A stretch of 64,000 nucleotides of DNA from Calvatia gigantea. Taxonomy: Eukaryota; Basidiomycota; Agaricomycetes; Agaricales; Lycoperdaceae. The notes under the pieces are model-generated. The model did no database searches. It had not been told where the DNA came from and saw nothing but the letters and a program-made list of their open reading frames with translations. This document shows, piece after piece, positions 21,545 to 32,143 of this stretch. Position 1 is the first letter of the stretch, and each line of letters opens with the position of its first letter. The DNA is taken from contig JACAAK010000007.1 in assembly GCA_025093985.1 (NCBI GenBank), positions 2,418,001 to 2,482,000 on the forward strand, read 5' to 3'. The translations under genes and the position numbers were made by a program.

Positions 21545-22413
21545 TAGTTGAGAGACGCAAGCACCATTCGCGATTCACGCTCGCTGCAAACTCATATCTC
21601 CGGTTGTTATGCATGATTTAACGCCACCATTTACTTATTTCGTCATATTCGACTCGGAAAAGACACGGAAACAAATAAAAGAAATGAGCGCTGCGGACCT
21701 GTGATCAGCAGTCGTATGGTATGCTCAAGTTCAGATGATTCACGCTCACTCGTCCCCACACGATGCAGATTACGAACGCCAGTTCCCGGCTTGCTGGTAT
21801 TAGTGGTAGTCGCCAATCTCCACTCCAAGGAAAAAGGGGAAAAAGGAATAAGACAGGCGCAGATGACGATACTCTTCGCGAAGCGTCGGCTTAGTTCATA
21901 GGTACGGAGAGAAACAAGGTATTGCAGAGGATGTGATGCATGTCGGCAGCTGCGAAGTCCTCAGTTACTGGCGTTCCACCGCCACTCCTCTCTTCAGCGA
22001 ATTTCAGCGTTTAAAAGGGCGGTACCTGAGCTATGGTGACTAAGGTAACGGCAACATGTGTAATTCTATCCCTCAACTAGCAGTCAGCTTTCGTGCTAGA
22101 GGATTGCAAGCCTAGGGTGAACCGATTGTTGAGCACAAAATCGAATAGGTTTAAGCAGACTTCTGTGGCGTTGCTGATGCCTATCAAAGCAAAAGCCGAT
22201 TGCGATTTCTTCCCTAATAATTCTCCTCGAGTTATTGTGGGATAAACTTCCAATGGGGGATATTGTTCCTAATCTGCACCTGCACCCTCCGGTAGCAGAA
22301 CTTAGAGGGTGATTACTAAGCAACGTTTATCGGAAGGAACAATTATGGGTGTCCTTACCGAATCTGAATCGTGTTGTTCGTCAAAATCAGCAAATATTCC
22401 GTCGTGTTCCGCG
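21545..22413. other. Intergenic, nothing recognised
   Basis: Frames here are short and show no family-like residues on either strand. It lies between the decayed repeat and the small beta-trefoil-like gene. Confidence 0.35.
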
Positions 22414-22831
22414 CTAGCAATCCTGCAATGGGGCAATCAGCATAACTCGTGCAGATGGTAGGACTGAACTCAACCCGTATAGGCCACCGCGAGGGTCAAT
22501 ATCAACAATTCTCCAGTGGGGTGACCAACCGCGCGATCGAGATGAAAACATAATTTTGTCCAAACAGTCAGAACGTGCCCATTGCCCTTGAGGACCGCCA
22601 GCAGCAGATATTGTATATGTGTTGCTGTCAGAGTGTTTTTGAACCCGCCACTAAACTCTATCAGCAAACTCGGAGCAGTGGGGCATTTATCTCCCTCACC
22701 AGAGTTGGGTTGTTCCGACTGCTTGTTGATATAGTCGCGATTGGTTTTCCATCGTCCTTTCCATATGCATAGTAGTTCACAGTCTCCTCCGCAAAGAAAT
22801 GAATCAAGTATGTTCCATCTGCCAGGGACAT
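22414..22831 (-). CDS. Small beta-trefoil-like protein (mycocypin/ricin-B-like fold), two exons
   Basis: Exon 1 runs 22831 down to 22700 (44 codons, MSLADGTYLIHFFAEETVNY). A 49-nt intron (GTGAGG...TTTAG, 22699-22651) is in phase 0, and exon 2 runs 22650 down to 22414 (79 codons with stop). The 122-aa product has two internally similar units, WRVQKHSDSNTYTIS and WRIVDIDPRGGLYGLSS. This W-x-hydrophobic ... Y-x-hydrophobic-S pattern is typical of beta-trefoil proteins. The start MSLADGTYLI also resembles the opening of mushroom cysteine/serine protease inhibitors and small lectins. There is no signal peptide, as expected for cytosolic mycocypin-like proteins. The product is somewhat shorter than the usual 140-150 aa. 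Function (inhibitor or lectin) cannot be decided from sequence, and the call rests on pattern reading only. Confidence 0.42.
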
Positions 22832-24045
22832 TGCAAATGGCGGGACGGAGGGTAAGGTGCAATAAAGATTGTTTGATATAACCCCGATATCTGGGTCTTT
22901 ATATGCGTTCCCAACAATCGTCCTAGGGTCGCTCGAATGTAATGGTAGGTGGAAGGGTCGGAGAGGGAGGCCGGGTGTTTTGGTAGTTAGGAATCATGTT
23001 TGTGTGTGACAGCTGCTTCTCGTTGTTCCTCGGGCGTCCATTGTCATTTCCAAGGACAATAACCAGGTGACCTAGCGTGATCTTACTGTGGAGCGCCGGA
23101 AAATAAATGGGCTTTCGGTCACGGATTTGGCTAGAATAGGCTCTTATTCTTTGAGCGAAAGGTCTCGGCAGGTCGGAACTTGTTTAGTTATCGTTATCGA
23201 TTGTGATCATCATTTCATTCTCGGAAAGACTTTTATTGAGTTGCTCATTCGATATGTTCCGTATATGTCATAAGTTGACCCCTTCCATTTGGGCGCCTGG
23301 TTTATTTGTGTAAGTAAGATTACATTATGACGGGGATACTGTGCAGGTCCGCAAGAGGCTAAAATGGCCATCGTCAGTCGTCAGCAATCATTGCGTGCTC
23401 TACCTGATGCCTTGGCGTGCGGTTTTTAAATTCTGTACATACCAGAAAAGGATATTTACCTACCCTTTAAGGTGTAGCTCGTTACTGACTCTCTTGAATG
23501 GGAGATTGGGCAGTAAATCTCACATACCTAGGCTGAGAACTAACTTGAATCGGAGGGTTAGACGCGAATAGTAACAAGCAGGAGCTGAGAATGAGTGACG
23601 AACACATCCCAAAGTCTAGAATACAACAACAGTGCGGGTCCTCGTTTATCGTGGTGATGACGCACACTGATCATGAGGCCCTGTCCATGTTTGTTGTGCC
23701 TATTATGTATACATTCGTACACACGGGACTCCACGCCCATCGGGAAGGAACTCTTCCAAAAGAATCTGATCGGAGAAAGGCAAATGGAAAAGATTGTGGG
23801 AGCGATGACGGTGGAATACAGCGCGGTACGAGACAAATCATAGGTAAGCAGTATTCCTTTGTACTTGATCCGCGTTAGTTCAACTTCACTCAATTCCTCA
23901 AAACTTCCGGAGCTACGTAAATTAATAACAAAAACGCGCATCTTTCCTCTTGGAAGGCCAAAAATAACCCAAGTAGCTGGTGCCACTGACGTCAACACCA
24001 GATCCCATTTTCTTTGCAGTAAATGGTTCGGCGACAACCACTAAC
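22832..24045. other. Intergenic upstream of GFA gene; no gene supported
   Basis: The frame of the beta-trefoil-like exon stays open upstream to about 22960, but no better ATG is seen. Longer frames at 23558-24037 have no recognisable motif and look random. Confidence 0.35.
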
Positions 24046-24646
24046 ATGTCTTTCACGGGTTCCTGCTACTGCAAAGAAGTTCAATATGAACTCACTCTCG
24101 GCTCCCCCGATGAAGCTAGAACGTCTATATGCTATTGCGATAATTGTCGGGTATGTAAGATCTGGAAGTCACTGAGACAGAGATGAAATCGGTCCGTTGT
24201 AAACTCGCTAACGTTTCCGCATGTTACAGAGATGGTCCGGCTCGGCGTTCGGGATAACTACCAAGATTCCCAAGGAGGCCTTCAGATTGACGAAAGGAGT
24301 GACGACAAAGCACGTGTCGGATAACAATGGTAGTAAGCTGTATCGCGAGTTCTGCGGCACATGTGGAGGTGGGGTACTCGAGTATGGGGTACGTTTCTCT
24401 TTTGTGTCTAGATGGGATGCTCAAGTGTCTTGATGTGTAGGAGCAAGTGGCTGACAAGTTTCGGTATATCACGTATGGCACAATTGATCAGCCAGAGCTA
24501 TTTCCTCCCAAAGGAGAATTTTTCTGCAAATATAAGCAAAAATGGATGTCAGAAATCCCGAGTATGTCTATCCACGTCACTTCGGTCCGTATCATTCATA
24601 TCGATCAACAACAGGCCTGTTCCACAAACAGGAGATCAAGGAATAA
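24046..24646 (+). CDS. GFA / CENP-V domain protein (glutathione-dependent formaldehyde-activating enzyme-like)
   Basis: Four exons read cleanly: 24046-24150, 24230-24388, 24441-24561 and 24615-24646, giving a 138-aa protein. The first exon has GSCYCKEVQYELTLG and ICYCDNCR, the first zinc-binding Cys clusters (CxC and CxxC). The second has REFCGTCGGGVLEYG, a further CxxC. The third has FRYITYGTIDQPE and FFCKYKQKWMSEIP, and the end is LFHKQEIKE. This is the standard single-domain GFA family with a Mss4-like fold. The namesake activity adds glutathione to formaldehyde, but most fungal members are uncharacterised. The frame is intact and the gene converges on the Aurora kinase gene. Confidence 0.88.
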
Positions 24647-24870
24647 ACGGGTCAACTCAACGGCGTAAGGTACGTTCCTTCGGAATAAAATCCCGTCAAG
24701 GAAAAACGTCGAGCAAATAAATTAGAAGAATTTCGAGAGTCTGAGGCGGGAGGTTGCGGCTAGAACTACACAAGATGTGGGATGAGCGAGGAAACATACA
24801 TGTGTAATAGGTGCAGAAAAAAGGGAACGGGAAAAAAAAACGTCGGCCTAGAGCAAGCCCCTGATGTTGT

Positions 24871-26265
24871 TTAGTCAGAGCTGCCCCTGGGTCTGTGTCT
24901 GACGATCCAGGGATGTTTCAGAACTTCGGAAAGCGCAAGGCGCTTCTCAGGATCGTATTGCAACAACTAGGATAGTCGTTAGGGCTAGAGGGAAGAGATA
25001 AGGGAGTGAAAGTCTACCTTGGCGACGAGGTCTTTGGCGTCACTGGACATGGTCGAAGGGAAGCGAAGGTCGACCTTGGCAATGCGACGATAGGTATCTG
25101 GTATTGTTAGCGAGGAAAGGAGAAGACAGAACAGAACAAGGAATACGTACTGTTAACGCTGGTCCGGTCCTCAAAGGGAGGGTTTCCAATGAGGAATTCG
25201 TACGTCAAAACACCCAGTGCCCAGTAGTCAACCTTCTCATTATGTTCCTTACCTTCCACCATCTCAGGTGGCAGGTAGTCGAGAGTACCACACAAGGTTT
25301 TCCTACGATTCCCGGGCGCGTGGACGCTCCAGCCGAAGTCGCCAATCTTCAGTTCTCCATTAATTCCAAGTAGTAGATTCTCCGGTTTGATATCACGGTG
25401 AATGACGTGCTTGCCGTGTAGATATATCAGTGCATCCGCCATCTGCTCGATGTATCTCGCACTCCGCCTCTCCGAGAAACAACCATACTTGCTCAATTGC
25501 TTATACAGCTCGCCCTTGCCGGCAAATTCGAGCATGAGGAAGATACGTTTCTCATCGTGGAAATATCCGTATAGACGGAGGACGTTCGGATGTCGTAGGT
25601 TCTGCTGAATTTCAATTTCGCGGCGGATTTGTTTTCTCGACTTTAGATTGGACGATTTCGGATTTATAGAGAGTCTTGAGGGCCAGAATGTATCTAGGCT
25701 CGCACTTTGTGCGGACCATGTACACGCGACCGAATTTGCCTTTGCCAAGAGGACGACCCATATCGAAGTCATGGAGACTCCATTCACGTGTTGGACTTTT
25801 CTGTTTATTACTTTCAGCGAGGGGCACTTGCGAAGAGGGAAGATCGGCATACCTTGAGGTGCTGGAATCAAGGGCCAGCTCTTCGGCTGCTTCTCCGTAC
25901 ACACGTTCACCACGTTTTTCGTTTTCAATCTCCAGTCCGCCGTCATAATGTCCGATATCTACCGAAGGTTGTTGCTTAAGACTTCGCTGAACATTCGTGG
26001 TTGAGCTTGACACTTTACTTGACGTAGTTGTGCCGGTGGCTGGGTTTCGTAATGAAGAGGGGTACAAGGGCTTTGCGTTTGTGAGGGATGATGATTGTAT
26101 CGGGTTCGGAGCGGCGAATTTCGTGAGGAGTTTGCTGACGTTCGATGACTGACTTGGTTGTTTCGTGTGAGTAGGCTTGAATGTCAAAGAAGATGAGGTT
26201 GTGGGTTTCTTGTTTGAAATTTCGAGAGCAGCGATTTGACGGGTGACGGAGCCGATGGAGGCCAT
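24871..26265 (-). CDS. Aurora/Ipl1 serine-threonine kinase
   Basis: Starts [16 protein letters not shown] with a ~150-residue basic/Ser-rich N-terminus. The kinase domain follows: [11 protein letters not shown] (Gly loop), ILALK (VAIK Lys), [21 protein letters not shown], activation loop [16 protein letters not shown] with the Aurora Thr, and [17 protein letters not shown]. It ends PRGSSD with TAA at 24871-24873. Aurora kinases control kinetochore attachment and cytokinesis as part of the chromosomal passenger complex. The frame is broken once: VEK and [10 protein letters not shown] are joined only if one A is removed from the four-A run (T-run on plus, 25632-25635). In an essential gene this looks like an assembly error. 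Small introns occur near the 3' end (about 24969-25017 and 25098-25150). Confidence 0.93.
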
Positions 26266-26578
26266 TGCGGGGTGAGACTATGTTAGGAGTTCCTCAAATA
26301 TGTTCTGGTACAGTTCAGGGGAACGTTTAGACGAGCGGTATCGCGGAGAACTTGGAAGTACGGATGATCGATGAACAAGGACGTGGCCGGAGAACAAACG
26401 AGCACTGCAGGTGCTGATTTGACAAAGTTCAACTTTCCGGAGCGTGGGCATCACGTGATGTGTCATTAACGATCATGTGCATTCACGAAGCGAGATCCCG
26501 AACTATCCACATTTATGTCTTTCTACCTTGATTGCGACTCTGAATCTAGTCCAAGCTAACGTCGCCTCTCACGAGAAC
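26266..26578. promoter_or_regulatory. Intergenic region upstream of Aurora kinase, downstream of pectinesterase
   Basis: About 310 bp between two minus-strand genes; it must hold the Aurora promoter and the pectinesterase terminator. No TATA box or other clear motif is seen. Confidence 0.3.
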
Positions 26579-28236
26579 CTAAACAAGATATCCAAAATCA
26601 ATCCACTTGGGGCGCTCCAGAAAGACGCCCTGTATACTGAAATCCTGGGCTTCTTGGGCAGAAAGGAGATGTTCTTGCGGAATACGCTGCGACGTGTTTC
26701 CTCCAGGACCTTGTACAACAATTTCTCAGCATGCGACTTATGGTTCCCTTCGCAAACCCTCTCACCTGTAGAATTAGACTCGGCGTAGAACACAGTGTCC
26801 ACAATGACCGGTCTAGTGGTATTCATTTGTCATGATCAAACGCGACCGGATCACCTGAAAAACACAACCAACCTGTCGCTGTTAAATGGGGTCCATCCCG
26901 CGGGTCGAACACTGTTATCCATGACGGTATTCAAGAACACCGTGGTGGCTAGGTCATTCCAGGGCCGACCTAGGAGCCTCGTTTAGAAAGCCTTCTACGA
27001 AATTCATGATTAGGCAAACCCAAGAAGCATCTCTGATCCGTTACCGTTGTCGCATTTGCATCTGGAGACTGATACACAATGTCAGAAAAACATTCTTGGC
27101 GGGAGAAATGTGCCTCACCCTCATGATTCGGGAGTTTGATACGTAGGCGCCATAACGGTTTCCTGGAGCATCGGTCAAGTTGGTTCCCTTCCATGCGACG
27201 ATTCCTCCACCGCATGCTCTGTTGGCTAGCACGACCCGCTCGAACCATCTGGGGGGTGGGTTTAGTTAACCCCTGCAACAGCGACGTCGACTCAAAAGGC
27301 TCACGCAGTACCAAAGCCAAATAGGTCTGGTGTTCGGTACGTTCAGCCATCAACCAAAGTGATCGACAACAAACCCAACCCTACTCACAATCTGTTTGTC
27401 CGTAAATCACACTATCAATAATGTAAGTGCTTGCGTTTCTTCCTGTGTACCAAGTATCCTGAAAACTCGCAAAGGAACAACCATAGAATGACGCGTTTGC
27501 ATATGAGATATCCGTTACCAGTGCCTGTGAAATCGCAAAATTTGCCTGTAACAAGCCAAAATCAACTTTTTGCAACGAAGAATAGGGGAATAATTATAAG
27601 GACACCTACGGCACGGTTTTGAAAGTCGATATTGTATGCTTTGAAGTCTTTACTTCCGAACAGCGGCTGCAGGGGTGCGCCCGTCGGTCCAGCTCCGATC
27701 AAAGATGCGTTGAAGGAGGGCGCCACGAGGAGAACTGCAGATTGCGCATCGTCCATTCCTGGCTGGACGAATTTGTTGTCCCATATCTGGACGAGGTTGC
27801 CACGGAATGGAGGGTCCGAATAGAATGGCAATCCCGGGGAGAGTTTTGGTTCCGCAGGGAGTTGGCCCAGGAAGGTCAGCGGGCCTTTGCGAGTGATGTT
27901 CAGCGTTTCGTGGTATCCTCCTTCGCCTATGAGTATGACTCCGGGTAAGTCCGACGGCCTGGAAAAGGATGAAGTGTTTCGTAAATTAATCGCTTAAAAC
28001 AATGTGGACTCTAGCGTTTACAACGATGATATAGCATCTTGGATTCGATTGAACCGGGCAAATTTATCATTTTCATTCTGGCTGACGAAAATTGTGCCAG
28101 GGGGACAACCCAACCATGGTGGTAGGTGTTTGGGTTTCTGAACCTGGCAAGCGAAGAATCGAGGTGACAATCCACTGACCGTGGGTGCGAGTAAGCAGAG
28201 AGTGAGAGTTAAAACTGGAATGGCAAGGACCAACAT
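26579..28236 (-). CDS. Secreted pectin methylesterase (CE8 family)
   Basis: The start at 28236 gives a signal peptide, MLVLAIPVLTLTLCLLAPTV, then mature text FVSQNENDKFARFNRIQDAI. The CE8 beta-helix features are visible: ALVTDISYANASFYGCSF followed by SFQDTWYTG (first catalytic Asp in QDT), GQTD joined by an intron to YLFGFGTA (second Asp), WFERVVLANRACGGGIVAWK, and RCFLG joined to RPWNDLATTVF (catalytic Arg). The C-terminus is GVFLERPKWIDFGYLV with TAG at 26579-26581. The enzyme removes methyl esters from homogalacturonan outside the cell, helping pectin breakdown. At least five short introns are needed, all with good GT-AG borders, and no break was found. Several N-glycosylation sequons (NATT, NLTD, NAS) occur. 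Confidence 0.9.
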
Positions 28237-28274
28237 CTGGAGTGTGGGCGAGCTGCACAAGATTTTCTCTGCTA

Positions 28275-28280
28275 CTTATA
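28275..28280 (-). promoter_or_regulatory. TATA-like element for pectin methylesterase
   Basis: On the minus strand AATATAAGTAG lies about 40 bases before the assigned start codon. The position is compatible with a core promoter, but a 40-base distance leaves a very short 5' UTR. Confidence 0.3.
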
Positions 28281-28753
28281 TTACCCTGCATGATACCGCC
28301 TCACTAGTAACGAAGCGGTATCCGTTGGTAGCGGTCCGTTGAGATAGCTGGGAGCTTCCCCGCCACTGAACGGCCCGTCGATATTTCCCTATTTTATTCG
28401 GTTCTTTTGTCGACCATGCGAATCTTATCTGGAATGAGGTACCATATAAGTCAAACTCGCGATTATTGGCTTGTTAGGTCTCATGACTCTGGGACAGGCA
28501 CTGAATACTCACATCCCCCAGTACACCGGCTTGACCAGTTTTACTGCACCAGACGTCATTGGAAACGTGGGAAAGGGTTGCTAAATAAGTACGTAACCGC
28601 AGGGAAACCACGTGGCTCCAACATAGCCGCCACTTGCCAGGTCTAGCAAGAGGTTGGACAAACCATCACACTCAACCGCCTCCGACACATTATCTGGTGT
28701 CTTGCACCCGGATTCCCAATTAACCACTCTTCTCACACCTTTCTATCCTAACT

Positions 28754-29778
28754 ATGAGTTTTCAGGACATCGAGGCAGGACAGTCCCATCCTGTACGGTC
28801 AGCATCATCGTCGGTCCCGCAGTCTCGCGAGGATGCGGACTTCAGGAACCTCCAGTCGTCACTATCACTTCAAGTATTCAAGATGAACGCAAATGTACAA
28901 GCCATCTTGAAGCAAGTCGATCAACTTGGTACATCGAAGGACTCTGCGAATCTGAGGAAGACCTTGTAAGCATGCTCGCAACTACTCCTGTTATGATTCT
29001 GAGTGTGGTTGTAGGCATGACTTGACGGAATCGACACGAGCTATGGCTAAACGTGGATCTGAAGATTTGAAGAAGCTATCGAGCCTCCAGTCTTCCTTGG
29101 TTAGTCGAGAGCAGTTTGAGAATATTGCAGATCTAACCTGGATCTGTATAGCCGCAGCAAAAGACTGCCCTTCAGAAGACCTCGCATGATATGCAAATGT
29201 CGCTGGTAGCTTTTCAACGTGCCCAACAAGTGAGCGCAGAAAAGCAACGGACGGTCGTTCAGGGTGTCAAGTTGGCGGTTGAGGATGAGCATCACGATTC
29301 CAGCGAGCCCGAACCTACGCAGGCAGGAGCAAAGACAGGCTCAAATCCTACAGACTCAGCTGTCACCACATGAACTAGCTTATCAAGAGTCGTTGATTCA
29401 GGAACGAGAGGCCGAAATTCGGGAGATCGAAACGGGTATCCATGAGCTGACCGAGATTTTTCGGGACCTTGGCACCTTGGTTAATGAGCAAGGAACAATG
29501 ATTGGTGTGTATTGTGTTGTGATCACTGAGATAGGAATGGTGTACTGATTGTAAATTTAGATAATATTGAACTCAATATCTCGTCCGTTGCGGTGGATAC
29601 TGGCAATGCAGCCGATGAGCTGACCACCGCAGCAGAGTATCAGCGGAGAGCGGGCAAGCGAGCCGCTTGTCTGATGCTGGTTCTCGTTATCGTTGTCGCC
29701 GTTGTCCTACTTGCGGTGAGTGCCTATCCATTTAACTTATGGCATCTTCAGCTCACAATGGCATAGATCCTATCGTAA
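28754..29778 (+). CDS. Endosomal/vacuolar Qa-SNARE, Pep12/syntaxin-7 type
   Basis: Starts MSFQDIEAGQSHPVRSASSS, characteristic of fungal Pep12/Vam3-like syntaxins. The Habc region has FRNLQSSLSLQVFKMNANVQ and the SNARE helix has ESLIQEREAEIREIETGIHE and LVNEQGTMID. The anchor is AACLMLVLVIVVAVVLLA plus the last exon ILS, with TAA at 29776-29778. Qa-SNAREs drive fusion of Golgi-derived vesicles with endosomes and vacuoles. Introns fall after LRKTL (28966), near 29100-29150, after MI (29500) and before the last three codons. The frame between VEDEHHDSSEP and NLRRQEQRQAQ needs either a 40-nt intron or removal of one base (CCC run at 29308-29310); the latter gives the more natural protein. Confidence 0.85.
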
Positions 29779-32143
29779 GATCATATACCATTGGACTTTA
29801 CATCGCACCCCCGTTACTCTCTTCAATCTTACTCTAATGATTTCTGGACTGGATAGTTTGTCCGTTTCTCGAACGGAATTATTCAAGTTTGGTTTTCAAT
29901 AACTTTATGGCATATTGTATCTTGTTTGTATTCTGACTTTCTACCGACCTGTGTGCGGTAGGGTGACTGGCTGGTGGAATTTATGCAGTATTGACCGACT
30001 TTCATCTCTCGGTCCTTGTAGACAATGTGGCTGCTGACTTGGAGCCAATTGTCAAACACTATTAAATATTAATCATTGGTATCCACAGAAGACGCAAAGT
30101 TAGCTTATCCTTATAACACTTATATCCAGACCCCAAATGCCTTTGGTCTGCCCCTGCCTCTTTCAAAAACACCACCATTTCATGCAACTCGCAGCTAAGT
30201 CTGTAATGTCCCCCATGAGCAAGGTAATTTTACATTTTCAAGTTTACTAAAGCATCTAGAGTCACTTCGGGTGTATCACTCACTGAGGGATCAATGACAC
30301 ACTCTAGATCGCGTAGTATACACTCATATATATAGCGGTCACTGTCCCTGTCAATCACATCTGATGTCGCCATCCGCTGGTGGCCAGGGTGACTTGGAAT
30401 GTCCGTTTTATTGAGACAGCGTATCACGATATCACTCGTTGACAGTTTCCGCTGCTTCGCCATCAAAATCTTGAAGGACTAACAAGTACTTAGCGGTTTC
30501 TCCTCAGATCTGGAAACTGGTTTCAAACGGCTCGGCAACTTGAATCATCATTATGATGAAGTCTCTCATCCATGTTGGTACTGAAATCACGAGGGTACAT
30601 AGTTCTGAGAGTGGCGGACATTTCGAATCAGAAAGTTTTACTCCGTTCGTCGCAGTTCCGTGTGGTGCCGAACGCATTTCGTCACGCTCATCGCAATTCC
30701 ATAAGTACCATATGAAGTGGCCTTTTTAACTAGAAATGTTTACCTGCAGAGATCGGGTTAACTGTCTACCCGACTTGCTACTAGCCGGAGATGACGAGCA
30801 CTCATTCCAGCCTGTGCACTCGTCATTTCCCCGCTCCCCATTTTGCTGCATTTCTAGAAAGCGCCACTAACCTGGAACAGCGGGCGCTATTGAGCTCCTG
30901 TGGTAAGAATCTATGAAGACATGCACTAAAGGTAACAACCATCTTGTTTCAATAAGTGTTGCGCCTCCGAAAGTCAACTAGGCATAGACGCTTGGTACCG
31001 GTTACAGATCTAGCGAAAAACTGGTTTCTCAGCCTTCAGCCAAGGACCGCCGCTTGATGGTATGTCCATCATCAATAGTGGATGCCAACTTCTGTTGTTA
31101 TCGCAAGAAAATGAGAGCTGTTTTCGAAGTGTGACGATGGCAATGGGACTGTTGTCACCGGCCTCAGGTCAGGTTGTTCACACAGAGTAACCAAACACAA
31201 AGTGACAACGCTGATTGCTGAGCGCTGAGCGCTGAGCACCGAGCTGAGCTTTGCCTACCGACACACTGAATCCGGAACCTTGGCTTGTAGCTTGACCTCC
31301 TGCTTCCATTTCCGTTGCCGTTTGTGCCCGCATGATCGGTTATCTGTGGGCTGAGAATATCACGGAACTCCAATGGTTGGCCGCACTGCCGAAAAATCTT
31401 CCCTCGCCATCTACCGCACTTCTATGGTCCCGTAATGACACATGGAGGCTCAAACAACGAGTATCATTTCCATTTCCCGTCTTTTGCGTGTCAATGGTTT
31501 TCCTATGGCACAATCAGTTTTAATAGCTAGTTGGGACCGATGAAGGGAATCTAGATCAAAAGCCTCGTTATGGGTAGTAATCTCGTGCGGGGTGTGCTTC
31601 TCTTCTAGCTGATGCTTCGCATTGCAGAGAAACCCGAAACTAAACATGGCGTCAACCATCCGGTCTCCTCGTGAATGTCGGGTGGCCGCTTACGCTGAAA
31701 TTTCCGCAACAGAACCCTACTAGAATCCTGCTCCTCCGACACGGCGGCGCTCTAGCAAAGCACCAACACTGCCGCTGGAAGCATCAACCACAGGGTTTTT
31801 TAATTTCCTGTGATTTCCATTTTATAAAACCCGGGGACTTAAGCTTAAGAGCGAAGAGATATATGTATTTAGAGCACAGCATGCACAAGCCGTTGTTGGA
31901 GACGACGCCGATATCAAACGGCCGATTAATGCACACTTGCCTAATTCTGGACTGCCTGAGGTTTGGTATCGTTATCGTGGCTATTCTTGCCCGGCATCTC
32001 CCTCTCATGCGGTGGGGCCGCTTGACAGATGGTGATTGTGTTTCCAAACTATGGGCGGTTGAAATTCGCTCCATGGTGTATAAAACCCCCACCGTCTTCT
32101 ACGGACGGTCTTTTTCGTATTCTCAACGGTTTGGTTAGACGGA
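29779..32143. other. Gene-poor interval
   Basis: No recognised gene in about 2.4 kb. A minus-strand frame at 30230-30466 (MMAKQRKLSTSDIVIRCLNK start, 78 codons) has balanced composition and could be a remnant or short gene, but it matches no family I know. A short imperfect GCTGAGC repeat lies near 31214-31250. Otherwise nothing is seen. Confidence 0.35.

Noticed and set aside
23558..24037. 159-codon minus-strand ORF upstream of the GFA gene
   Set aside because: No family-like motif; hydrophobic runs look accidental and the frame overlaps the presumed GFA promoter.
29264..29548. Separate ORF starting MSSWRLRMSITIPASP inside the syntaxin gene
   Set aside because: It is the second half of the Qa-SNARE in a shifted frame; the downstream SNARE helix is the real content.
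31214..31250. Short GCTGAGC tandem repeat as a CRISPR-like or regulatory array
   Set aside because: Only about four imperfect 7-mers without spacers; simple-sequence slippage is enough to explain it.
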